Shown here piece by piece: positions 7,552-15,285 of a stretch of DNA of 64,000 nt (within the stretch, counting starts at the first letter, position 1; each line of letters opens with the position of its first letter). The notes beneath the pieces are model-generated. The model was not told the origin of the DNA, ran no database searches, and saw nothing but the letters and a program-made list of their open reading frames with translations. A program made the translations under genes and the position numbers. Source of the DNA: Effusibacillus dendaii (GTDB lineage: Bacteria > Bacillota > Bacilli > Tumebacillales > Effusibacillaceae); assembly GCF_015097055.1 (NCBI RefSeq), contig NZ_AP023366.1, positions 1,612,001 through 1,676,000 on the forward strand, written 5' to 3'.

Positions 7552-7787
7552 TGCCGAATTTTCCCCTGCACCTCCGCATCCAGCATCGCCCTCATAAATA
7601 CGGCTTCCCGAACGCGTTCACCGGACCGGTACTGAATCCATATATCAGACGCCTGATTGCTCCGATCCAATATCGAAATGTTTTGTTGCTGCAACTGTTG
7701 TTTCAACTTTCGCATCTGTTGCAAAAGATGTTCTTCGAATATTTCAAGCTCTAGCAGTTTCCGAATCAAAGCGGTCGGTCGTTCCAT
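7530..7787 (-). CDS. Small unknown protein, first gene of the SOS polymerase operon
   Basis: The 85-residue protein begins MERPTALIRKLLELEIFEEH and is rich in Leu, Gln and Glu up to about residue 35, likely a coiled coil, followed by a mixed C-terminal half. GGGGGAAATC precedes the ATG at 7787. I recognise no family. Its stop overlaps the polymerase coding region, so translation is likely coupled. Two LexA boxes lie directly upstream. A role as a polymerase partner is inference from position only. Confidence 0.65.
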   Translation of the reverse strand: MERPTALIRKLLELEIFEEHLLQQMRKLKQQLQQQNISILDRSNQASDIWIQYRSGERVREAVFMRAMLDAEVQGKIRQWTGEKE

Positions 7788-7802
7788 GATTTCCCCCAAA
7801 AT

Positions 7803-7868
7803 GCGAATATATGTTCCTGTTTAGATATTATAGTATTCGTTCGGCATAATATGCAAACAAATGTTCCC
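7803..7868 (-). promoter_or_regulatory. SOS promoter with two LexA boxes
   Basis: Two sites match 13 of 14 positions of the Bacillus LexA consensus CGAAC(R)N(R)(Y)GTTYC: CGAATATATGTTCC near 7804-7817 and CAAACAAATGTTCC near 7854-7867. On the minus strand a promoter with -35 TTGCAT (7851-7856), an 18-bp spacer and -10 TATAAT (7827-7832) lies between and over them. Box two covers the -35, and box one lies just downstream of the start of transcription. This predicts DNA-damage induction of the polymerase operon. Confidence 0.85.
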
Positions 7869-8026
7869 GTATTAATTTCTGTCCTTCATTTCCCAGTGAC
7901 ACTCGACAGGTGCTTTTGCACTGGCATTGGCGGTTTTGTGGCAGAATCGAAAGTTTGGATATGGTATATTGGTGATGGCCGAGGCAAGAAGGTCCAAACG
8001 TAAAATGCAAACATGGGGTGAAAGCC

Positions 8027-9217
8027 ATGGAATCTGTAAAATCTTCGAAAAGAAAGTCGTTTTTGGGATTGACCCCAGTGATTTTGGTTCTTGGGTTGGT
8101 CAGTTTGTTGACCGACCTCTCCAGTCAAATGATTGTCCCTGTGCTTCCCTTATTTCTTACGTCTGTACTGCACGTTCAGATTGAGGCTGTTGGCATAATC
8201 GAAGGAATTGCGGAGAGCACGGCGAGCGTTCTAAAGCTGTTTTCCGGTTGGATCTCGGATCATTTTGGTCGTCGAAAGCCTCTCATGATAGTAGGGTACG
8301 GACTTTCCAATCTCGTCAAACCGTTTTTTGCACTAAGCTCCTCCTGGGGGCAGGTGCTTGCGATTCGGTTTGCGGATCGTTTCGGCAAAGGTGTACGAGC
8401 AGCTCCCAGAGATGCGCTTCTGGCGGATGTCACTAGCAAGGAAGAACGCGGCAAAGCATTTGGTTTTAGACGTTCGATGGATACACTCGGGGCAGCCATA
8501 GGGCCTTTGGTTACGTATTGGATTCTCACCCAATCCGGCGGAAGCTATCAAACCGTATTCTGGGCATCGGCCATTCCCGGTGTGCTTGCCGTTTTGCTTC
8601 TTCTGTTTTTCTTGCGGGAACAAAACCGTTTGGCAGCAACGGGTAGGCGTAGGACATTACCGAAGATTGGATTTAAAAATCTGAACCGTCGTTTTATATG
8701 GTTCACACTGGCATCCACGCTATTTGCCGTAGCAAATTTCTCAGATGCGTTTCTCGTCTTGCGCGCACAGAATGTTGGCATGGCAACTGCCTTAATTCCC
8801 ATCGCCTATTTGACGTTTAATTTAACCGCTAGTGTATTTTCAATACCGGTTGGTGTTTTATCGGACCGTATCGGCCGACGTCCCGTTTTGATTGTCGGAT
8901 ACCTGATTTTCGCCGCCATTTATCTGGGATTTGGCTTTACCGAGAACGTCACATGGATTTGGATTCTATTTGTCATATACGGTCTTTACTACGCGGCGAC
9001 GGAAGGGATTCAAAAGGCATACATTGCCGACCTGGTTCCCGAAGGGCAACGGGGAACGGCAATGGGGACGTTTAATGCTTTGACTGGTTTGGCAGCGCTG
9101 CCCGCCAGCGTTATTGCGGGTTACCTTTGGCAGTTGTTTGGGCCGTCAACTGCTTTTGCCGCCAGCAGTTGTCTTGCAATTTTATCGGCCATCTTGATGA
9201 TCGTGTTTCGTATTTAA
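8027..9217 (+). CDS. MFS transporter (drug-efflux-like)
   Basis: About 396 residues with 12 predicted membrane helices. The motif GWISDHFGRRKPL between helices 2 and 3 is the MFS signature, echoed by VLSDRIGRRPVLI in the second half. RFADRFGKGVRAAPRDALLAD lies between helices 4 and 5. Substrate cannot be told from sequence. ATG at 8027 has GGGGTG six bases upstream, better than the GTG at 8018. The gene is divergent from the SOS operon and followed by a hairpin shared with the convergent gene. Confidence 0.85.
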   Translation: MESVKSSKRKSFLGLTPVILVLGLVSLLTDLSSQMIVPVLPLFLTSVLHVQIEAVGIIEGIAESTASVLKLFSGWISDHFGRRKPLMIVGYGLSNLVKPFFALSSSWGQVLAIRFADRFGKGVRAAPRDALLADVTSKEERGKAFGFRRSMDTLGAAIGPLVTYWILTQSGGSYQTVFWASAIPGVLAVLLLLFFLREQNRLAATGRRRTLPKIGFKNLNRRFIWFTLASTLFAVANFSDAFLVLRAQNVGMATALIPIAYLTFNLTASVFSIPVGVLSDRIGRRPVLIVGYLIFAAIYLGFGFTENVTWIWILFVIYGLYYAATEGIQKAYIADLVPEGQRGTAMGTFNALTGLAALPASVIAGYLWQLFGPSTAFAASSCLAILSAILMIVFRI

Positions 9218-9245
9218 AAACCGACCCGCCGTCTGGCGAATCGGT
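9215..9245 (-). terminator. Intrinsic terminator for the minus-strand coat-like gene
   Basis: On the minus strand ACCGATTCGCC pairs with GGCGGGTCGGT (9220-9245) and is followed by TTTTT at 9215-9219. Confidence 0.65.
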
Positions 9246-9264
9246 CATTCAATGTGTCCTCCAG

Positions 9265-9627
9265 TTAACGAACGGTGCCCATCATCTGGGTAAACACAGA
9301 AGGGTTATATCCGGCTCCGTATTGGCGAGTATTGCCCTGGCTATAACCGCCAGATTGGCCGCCGGCTGTGCCCCTGCCAATCGTGTACGCGCCGGTCGCC
9401 GTGAAATTGGCAGAGCCGCCCACTCCCTGAACGAAAGACTGTTCAATCCGATTACACAAGGAAACGCAGTACTGCAATTGCTGAGCAGCCTGATTTTCCC
9501 GCTGGGCAATGGTTTGCATGCCCGGTTGATTCGAGAAAATCTGTGCGTTCTGCCGTTCATTCTGGGCAAGCTGCTGACAGATGTCCCGAATTTGTTGAAT
9601 GTCTTGTGCAATCGTTTGATTGAACAT
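9265..9627 (-). CDS. Small Gln-rich protein, possibly spore-associated
   Basis: The 120-residue protein starts MFNQTIAQDIQQIRDICQQL. It has a helical Gln/Asn-rich N-terminal two thirds with two Cys close together (QYCVSLCNRIEQ). The C-terminal tail is rich in Gly, Tyr, Gln and Thr (GGQSGGYSQGNTRQYGAGY). GGGGGACATCCG precedes the ATG at 9627. I recognise no named family. Helical core plus Gly/Tyr tail recalls small coat or spore-surface proteins, but this is a guess. It has its own terminator downstream. Confidence 0.6.
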   Translation of the reverse strand: MFNQTIAQDIQQIRDICQQLAQNERQNAQIFSNQPGMQTIAQRENQAAQQLQYCVSLCNRIEQSFVQGVGGSANFTATGAYTIGRGTAGGQSGGYSQGNTRQYGAGYNPSVFTQMMGTVR

Positions 9628-9745
9628 CGGATGTCCCCCTTCGCCAAAAGATTTTGAACCGAAGTTCAACGCTATTTTGTGCGCTCCGTTCAGCTGTTAT
9701 GCTGACCAATAAACGGCAACGAAACAATGTGACATGCAAAGAAAG

Positions 9746-9772
9746 AAAAAAACGGGCCGCTTACGCAGTCCG
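9746..9772 (-). terminator. 6S RNA terminator
   Basis: On the minus strand GCGGACTGC pairs with GCGGCCCG across a short loop (9753-9772), followed by seven T residues (9746-9752). Confidence 0.75.
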
Positions 9773-9990
9773 CTTTTGGCTATGTATCCCCCGCCCATGC
9801 CGTCGATCCGGATTGTTTTCTGAACCCGCCAAAGCAGGTGGGCGACCCGTTATTGCTTGCTGACGTCCCATTCGTCCAAAAAAGGAGGTGGGCATGCCAT
9901 CCGCAATAAGTTCTGTCTCCCCGAAAACATGTATAGGTTCAAAACAAGGTACCGCTCTGACGCACACGGCAGGTTAAAACGTTCTTTGTG
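9773..9990 (-). ncRNA. ssrS: 6S RNA
   Basis: 6S RNA binds the housekeeping RNA polymerase holoenzyme and mimics an open promoter. The 5' segment CCTGCCGTGTGCGTC can pair with the 3' segment GACGGCATGGGCGGG to close the molecule. Internal stretches such as TTGTTTTGAACC, ATGCCCACCTCC and GCCCACCTGC match what I recall of Firmicute 6S RNAs. A sigma-A promoter lies just upstream and an intrinsic terminator downstream. No convincing protein is encoded. Ends are set from promoter and terminator. A covariance-model search would settle the class. Confidence 0.72.
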
Positions 9991-9996
9991 TTTATC

Positions 9997-10024
9997 ATTA
10001 TACCCCAAATCGGCATAAACTCAA
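9997..10024 (-). promoter_or_regulatory. Sigma-A promoter of the 6S RNA
   Basis: Minus-strand -35 TTGAGT (10019-10024), 16-bp spacer, -10 TATAAT (9997-10002). Transcription would start near 9990. Confidence 0.65.
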
Positions 10025-10064
10025 TCCCAAATTGATGGAAACAGATGAAAATCTTTCGTCTGTA

Positions 10065-11348
10065 CTACCGAAGTTTGCGAATGGTAAACATATCGGCCAG
10101 CAGGTGCCAGATTTGCGGAAAGGGATTGCCGAGCTCCCAAAAGCTGACCCCTCGCAAATTGAATTCATTGATCAGATTCAATTTAGCCTTTGCGCTGCGG
10201 GCGTCTTCAAACCAAACTTCATGCTGCCTTCCTTGATTATCGTAGTAATGGAAGAAAGGAGCCTGCAAGGTTTCGTCATACTCAATCGCCTGATTTTCCC
10301 GATCCGCCAGGCGAATCGCAGCTTGCGGACTGATGGTGCGGGCAGTTGTTCCCGGAGCAAACGGCAGTGTCCAATCGTATCCGTAGAGCGGGAACCCCAT
10401 TAAAATTTTCCGGGGGGGAATCCGGGTCACGGCATACCGAAGCACATCGCGCATTTTGTTGATCGGAGCAACCGCATATGCGGGACCGCCTGACCAGCCC
10501 CATTCATACGTCATGATAATGGTAAAATCAACAATCTCGCCGTGTGCCCGATAGTCGTGCGCTCCATGCCACTCGCCGCCTACATAGTCTGATTCTTTTG
10601 GCGCCAACGCTGTTGACAGGATAGCCCCTACTGCGTGCAATCTGGCAGCCAGATCACGCAAAAACTGGTTATATGTTTCGCGATCTTCCGGCCCGACCCG
10701 CTCGAAATCCACATTTACGCCGACAAACCCTTTTTCCCGGATGATCCGCACCAGATTGTCAAACAGACGGTTTTTGACCTCCTCGCTGGTGATAATCGCA
10801 CGCGCCAGTTCCGCACTAAATCCGATATCTGCTTCAAAATTGGTCATCACAAGCAGCGGCGCAATCCCAAACTCTCGAGCAGCTGCCAAGGCAAACGAAT
10901 CGTTCGGAGATGTCAGCCCTCCGTCACGTGTCGCCCGATAGCTGAATACGCTCACATAGGTCAGATAAGGGGCTACCTCCCGTAAAGTGGCACGATCATC
11001 CGGCCCCCCTGATGGCTCAAGGTATGCGTTTACTTCAATCGTTCGTTTCAGTTGCGCCTCCCGTGGAATCTGCACCTGTTGTCCAACCTGTAAATCGGCT
11101 GGACTCACTCCTGGATTCGCCTGCTCCAATTCCTGGGACACACCATATTGCTGAGCCGTTGTATAGAAGCTTTCCCCCGATTTTACAATGTCAGCGCGGC
11201 CCGCCGAAGGAATGAGGAGGGTCTGCCCCACGACAAGCGAATTGGGATTGGGTGGTTGATTAAGCCGTATAATTTCCTCCGGCGTGGTGCCGTATTGCTT
11301 TGCGATATTCCAAATGGTGTCGCCGCGCTTCACGACATGAATCTGCAC
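10065..11348 (-). CDS. LysM-GH18 spore-type glycosyl hydrolase (YaaH/SleL-like)
   Basis: The 427-residue protein has two N-terminal LysM repeats (HVVKRGDTIWNIAKQYGTTP and DIVKSGESFYTTAQQYGVS). A GH18 barrel follows with the catalytic motif GVNVDFERV, Glu being the acid. Such proteins (YaaH, SleL/CwlQ) bind spore peptidoglycan and act as N-acetylglucosaminidases during germination. There is no signal peptide, as in YaaH, which is made in the mother cell. GTG at 11348 follows AAAGGAGG by seven bases; an ATG eleven codons upstream overlaps that site. Role in spores is inferred from the family. Confidence 0.9.
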   Translation of the reverse strand: MQIHVVKRGDTIWNIAKQYGTTPEEIIRLNQPPNPNSLVVGQTLLIPSAGRADIVKSGESFYTTAQQYGVSQELEQANPGVSPADLQVGQQVQIPREAQLKRTIEVNAYLEPSGGPDDRATLREVAPYLTYVSVFSYRATRDGGLTSPNDSFALAAAREFGIAPLLVMTNFEADIGFSAELARAIITSEEVKNRLFDNLVRIIREKGFVGVNVDFERVGPEDRETYNQFLRDLAARLHAVGAILSTALAPKESDYVGGEWHGAHDYRAHGEIVDFTIIMTYEWGWSGGPAYAVAPINKMRDVLRYAVTRIPPRKILMGFPLYGYDWTLPFAPGTTARTISPQAAIRLADRENQAIEYDETLQAPFFHYYDNQGRQHEVWFEDARSAKAKLNLINEFNLRGVSFWELGNPFPQIWHLLADMFTIRKLR

Positions 11349-11543
11349 GTGCACTCCTCCTTTTTCTGCACAAAAATTCACTTTACCCTATTCACAAAAG
11401 TTGGGAAATGTGCCTATCCGCACGCTTATCAAGACGTTGCTTGATTCATTCCTCCTATGCAAATCGTTTCCGGTTGGAGGCGGTGACAAGAAAGCAGCAG
11501 CTTTCACGTTCGCCAGTGAAACGTTGTTGTAAAACGCACAAAG

Positions 11544-11585
11544 AAAAATGGATAGAGAAGCCGATTCTTTCTGGCCACTCTATCC
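11544..11585 (-). terminator. Intrinsic terminator
   Basis: GGATAGAG (11550-11557) pairs with CTCTATCC (11578-11585). On the minus strand the hairpin is followed by ATTTTTC. It ends the large exported-protein gene that stops at 11604. Confidence 0.65.
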
Positions 11586-11603
11586 ATAGGGAAACCGATT
11601 TTA

Positions 11604-14600
11604 TCATTTTTGGGGCGTTTGCGCAGGATAGGCTTTGGTTTGAAGCCATTCACCTTTTCCATCGACTCCAATACCGACCAGATTCCAACTGCGTGAATTG
11701 CCCGATGCAGCTTCATCACCTGTCCGCGGCTGGCTGTAGGATCCGACTGTCAAATATACCACACCATCCTGCCGCTTGACTGAGGTAGTGTCCGCATGAC
11801 CGTTCACATACGCGATTTCTTTCCCGGATGCGGCATGAAAATCGGCCATCCATTTTTCGATCAATCCCGCTTCCTGTGGATCCTGCAGATCGGCAGCATC
11901 ATCGAGTGGATAATGGCTGACAACAAGCACATGTTGCACAGCCGGATCGGCCGCCGCCTGGTTCAACTGGGCACGCAACCCAATCAATTGTTGAAAATTG
12001 GCAGTCCGGAAACTTCCAGTCGATGAGTCGAGCATCACCACACGCGTCCCTTTGTGATCAAACAGATTGTTTTGCGGGAATGCGTTCCAGAAAGCATTCA
12101 GATTTCCATCTGTCCGTTCTCCCTCGCCAGGTACGTAATAAACCGGGAATTTTCCGCCAATCTCCTGTTGGAGCAGCGCATTCACAAATGCGATATCCGC
12201 TTGTTTTTTGGCTGCCAGGTCCCCTGTGACTACCAGAAAATCAGGATTTTCCTTCACAATGTCCTGCAGCATCGATTGTACTTCCGCCGCTTGTTTACTG
12301 TCAGCAGCAGCGATCAATCGATCCCCCGTCAAAACAGCAAATTTCCAACGGTCGCCATCGAATGTCCGGCTTTGCACCATGATCGGATCGTTCGTTGCGG
12401 AAGCGGCAACCGGCGCCGAAACTGCGGGCAGCGTCCTGACAGTCAAGTCATCAAACGTAAGCTCCCCTTGATACAAATGATCATCCGCAGTTTCAATCGC
12501 TCCGATGGTGGTCAATTTTAGCGGATACTGAACCCCGTCCGGGACAGTTGCTTCCGCGTACTGCCAACCGGTCCAGTTTACATGCGGACCATATAAATTG
12601 TAATAGTTGCCGGCCGCATCCTGAACGGTAAAGGCGATCCACTCCCCTTTGTTGGCGCCATTAACCCAAACGCCGATCCGTTTTGGTTTATCCGGCAGGG
12701 CAATCGGTTCCTGCGGATGGATATTGGCCGTTCGGGTCGCGGTAGATTGGGTGAAATCATAATGAATTTTGATGCCCGCACCCGTTCGCCCCTCTGTCTT
12801 CTCCAATCCTCCAGTTGCCCGCGCGGTGGAAAACCGCCAAGCGTTGTCCGCTTCCTCAAAATCATCAGCCGCAATCGACTGCAGACCGACCGACACCGCA
12901 AGCTTTGTTTCAATGCCTGCAACCTCCGCAATCACCACCGCAGATCCGTTTCCGCCTGTCGGCGTGATGCGAAATTCTCCCGTATTGGTGGGAGTGATTT
13001 GAATCAGGGACGTATCGTAAGTAAAGTGTACATCACGGGGCTCAATCGGCGCACTGTACCCATCCTGGTCAAACCCGGTGACGCGGAAGGTTGCCGATTC
13101 GCCTGCCGTCAGGCTGATACGGTCAGGAGCCGTTTCGATCCGGTTCAGTTCACCCAGCACTTTTAAATGGACGGTCTGCTGCAGCTGCCCCGACGGCTGC
13201 TTAGTCGCACCTCTGGATTTCCCCTGTGCAATGCCTGAAACAGATGCCTGTACCGACGCGTCGCCCGATTGCCTGGCTGTAAACACACCTTGTTGATCAA
13301 CAGTTCCCATACTTTCCGCCAGAGACTGCCACTGCACACCGTTAGCCGCAGCCGGCGCATACGTTTCATCAAACACGTTTACCTTCAGGCTTCTCGACAA
13401 TCCGGGAAAAATCCGGTTCCAATTGTCCTGTTCAGACACTGGCGACACCGTCAATTTTGCCGGTTGACCGCTTCCCTTGCCGGTAAAAATACCAATTCCG
13501 TTTGGCACAGGCCGTTCCTTGCCGTCCGATGGTTGATTCACAACCGTTACAGTCGAATCGCCCGGTTGTCTAACCGCCATTGTGGCAGATCCGCCCCCAT
13601 CCAGGTTCAACGAGTTGGCAACACCGATCGATTGCAGCATGTCCGCAAACTCTTTCATCGTCAAGCCACGGCTGTCGGCCCGTCGTCCGTCTACGGTTAC
13701 GAGATACATGGTCTTGCCATCCTCCGAATATCCGATTGCGGTTCGCGGATCGGCCGTTTTGTCATCGAGTTGCTGCACAGCTCCATTTTTCAATAAAACC
13801 GTATTGCCGCCTACTGCAAACTGGAAGGCAGACAACGTATCCGGCTTCGCTTGAAAGGTTACCGACACGGAATCGCCCGCTTTCAGTCCGTCAAACGCCG
13901 CCACGGACGCATCACGGGCAACGATCACATAACTGTTGGCAGGGATCGGGCCGCTTCCCGGTTGATTGGAAACCGAAACCACCTTCCCGTTGCTGACCAG
14001 AATTTCTTTTGCAGCCCAACCGCCTGACACCGCTCCGCTGCGGGAAGCCGTTCCCCATTCCGGGGTGTAAATGCCCACTCCGTCGTTCGGAATGTAGCTT
14101 TGATTCAGCGCCGACAACGGGCACGATCCTTCTGGAAACTTGACCGTTCCCTGCAAGGTCGCCTCGACCAACCGCCCCAATCCGTCTTTTCCTACACCTG
14201 CCGCATTGTTCCAGCTTGGGACAGGACCTTTCACAAGCTTCCCGTTCTGAATTTCAATGCCAAATGGGGCATTTGTACCGTTAATATCGTACAAATCCCC
14301 GTTGACAGCCGCTATGGCGCCATTTTGTTGAGCCATTTCCGACAGACGGGCAGTTGCCGAAACCGTTCCAGGGAACAGCAGATTCGTTTTTACCGCCTGA
14401 TTTCCTAAATCCACCTGCAAAATCTGCCCCTGCACCCAACCTTTGCTATCCAGCCGATTGAAGGTAGTCCAGTTAACTCCGGGCCCGATCGGCAAAGTCT
14501 TCAGATGGGCCGTGATCGACTGAGCCGGATTGCCTACCGACAGAAACGGTGAATCACTTCCCGATTGTTGTGCCGCTGCTGTCGAATTGTCCGCTGCAGC

Positions 14601-14693
14601 CGCCGCAACCTCTGCGTGAAAGGGCGGAACCAGCAGAATGCCCGCCAAAACAGGAGACCACGCAGCCGATATCCAAACCCGCTTTTTGCTCAA
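11604..14693 (-). CDS. Exported phosphodiester glycosidase / metallophosphoesterase multidomain protein
   Basis: The 1029-residue protein has a signal peptide (about residues 1-33). A NAGPA-type phosphodiester glycosidase domain (about 70-410) shows AAVNGDLYD, PRTAIGYSEDGKTMYLVTVD and NSLNLDGGGSATM. Ig-like/Big segments follow (about 415-600), then a carbohydrate-binding-like beta domain (about 610-760). The last part (about 770-1029) is a calcineurin-like phosphoesterase with VTGDLA, VVSHYPL and YVNGHAD. It probably trims glycan phosphodiesters at the cell surface; substrate unknown. The start is TTG at 14693, eight bases after GGAGGG. It is a single gene with terminators on both sides. Confidence 0.85.
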   Translation of the reverse strand: MSKKRVWISAAWSPVLAGILLVPPFHAEVAAAAADNSTAAAQQSGSDSPFLSVGNPAQSITAHLKTLPIGPGVNWTTFNRLDSKGWVQGQILQVDLGNQAVKTNLLFPGTVSATARLSEMAQQNGAIAAVNGDLYDINGTNAPFGIEIQNGKLVKGPVPSWNNAAGVGKDGLGRLVEATLQGTVKFPEGSCPLSALNQSYIPNDGVGIYTPEWGTASRSGAVSGGWAAKEILVSNGKVVSVSNQPGSGPIPANSYVIVARDASVAAFDGLKAGDSVSVTFQAKPDTLSAFQFAVGGNTVLLKNGAVQQLDDKTADPRTAIGYSEDGKTMYLVTVDGRRADSRGLTMKEFADMLQSIGVANSLNLDGGGSATMAVRQPGDSTVTVVNQPSDGKERPVPNGIGIFTGKGSGQPAKLTVSPVSEQDNWNRIFPGLSRSLKVNVFDETYAPAAANGVQWQSLAESMGTVDQQGVFTARQSGDASVQASVSGIAQGKSRGATKQPSGQLQQTVHLKVLGELNRIETAPDRISLTAGESATFRVTGFDQDGYSAPIEPRDVHFTYDTSLIQITPTNTGEFRITPTGGNGSAVVIAEVAGIETKLAVSVGLQSIAADDFEEADNAWRFSTARATGGLEKTEGRTGAGIKIHYDFTQSTATRTANIHPQEPIALPDKPKRIGVWVNGANKGEWIAFTVQDAAGNYYNLYGPHVNWTGWQYAEATVPDGVQYPLKLTTIGAIETADDHLYQGELTFDDLTVRTLPAVSAPVAASATNDPIMVQSRTFDGDRWKFAVLTGDRLIAAADSKQAAEVQSMLQDIVKENPDFLVVTGDLAAKKQADIAFVNALLQQEIGGKFPVYYVPGEGERTDGNLNAFWNAFPQNNLFDHKGTRVVMLDSSTGSFRTANFQQLIGLRAQLNQAAADPAVQHVLVVSHYPLDDAADLQDPQEAGLIEKWMADFHAASGKEIAYVNGHADTTSVKRQDGVVYLTVGSYSQPRTGDEAASGNSRSWNLVGIGVDGKGEWLQTKAYPAQTPQK

Positions 14694-14814
14694 AACGCTT
14701 TCCCTCCTGCAAATCCAAATCTTGGTGCTCTATGTTTCTAGCAATCTAGCAACTTGTGTGTACTTTTATTGTAACAGGATTTGCAGAAAGAAAATGTTTC
14801 AGAGCCTACAAAAA

Positions 14815-14842
14815 AACAAAAAAACCCCATAAAATCCGGGGT
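14815..14842 (-). terminator. Intrinsic terminator
   Basis: Minus-strand ACCCC/GGGGT stem (14824-14842, loop ATTTTAT-like) followed by a long T run. It ends the small gene at 14877-15158. Confidence 0.7.
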
Positions 14843-14876
14843 CTATGCCAATATGCGCCTATTTTCGTACATTTTG

Positions 14877-15158
14877 TCAATCATTTGACGGGGCTGGCTT
14901 TTTGACAACCCGGACAATTCGCCGCGGTGGCTTTGCGGCGGCGGCATCGGCTTGCTCGCTGATCATTCCTTTTTCCAGCAGCAGGGATTGAATCCGCTTA
15001 ATATCGATCGGCGCAATCCGCCATGCCCTTTCAGCGAACGGAAATGTTTCGGCCGTCAAGTTCCCCTGCCGATCCAATTCCTCCAGCGCCAGACGAACTC
15101 GTTCCACCGGAATTTTCAGCATAGCAGCCACATCATCCAAATTAAACCGAATCGTCAT
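14877..15158 (-). CDS. Small winged-helix-like hypothetical protein
   Basis: A 93-residue protein beginning MTIRFNLDDVAAMLKIPVER. Residues 5-40 (DDVAAMLKIPVERVRLALEELDRQGNL) have the pattern of a DNA-binding helix-turn-helix, and the C-terminus is basic and Ala/Pro rich. GGGGGTGAGCGT precedes the ATG at 15158, and an ATG seven codons earlier overlaps that site. I cannot name a family. It follows proC on the same strand but is separated by the dispersed repeat. Confidence 0.6.
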   Translation of the reverse strand: MTIRFNLDDVAAMLKIPVERVRLALEELDRQGNLTAETFPFAERAWRIAPIDIKRIQSLLLEKGMISEQADAAAAKPPRRIVRVVKKPAPSND

Positions 15159-15192
15159 ACGCTCACCCCCCAAAAACAACCTGCTTTATTTT

Positions 15193-15285
15193 TAAAGAAA
15201 ACTTGGCTTCGCCAAGCCTAAGCGCAGGCGAACCTTAGTTGCCCTTATGTCGATAGGATAAAATTTATAACTTCCTGTCGACTAA
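15193..15285. repeat. Dispersed two-hairpin repeat, copy 1
   Basis: This about 90-bp element is shared with 45893-45996. It starts TAAAGAAAACTTGGCTTCGC, has a CTTGGCTTCGCCAAG hairpin, a middle block GCGCAGGCGA followed by CCTTAGTTGCCCTTATGTCG, and ends with an imperfect inverted repeat (GTCGATAGGA / TTCCTGTCGAC) around an AT-rich loop. The right arm lies inside the 3' end of proC and supplies its last codons and stop. It resembles a REP/MITE-like or small structured element of unknown class. Confidence 0.8.

Noticed and set aside
9761-9967. 68-codon minus-strand frame
   Set aside because: It lies inside the 6S RNA unit; no ribosome site and no protein-like composition.
11480-11530. Short similarity of GCTTTCACGTTC to the structure near 44757
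   Set aside because: Only 12-13 bases match and the surrounding stems differ; treated as coincidence.
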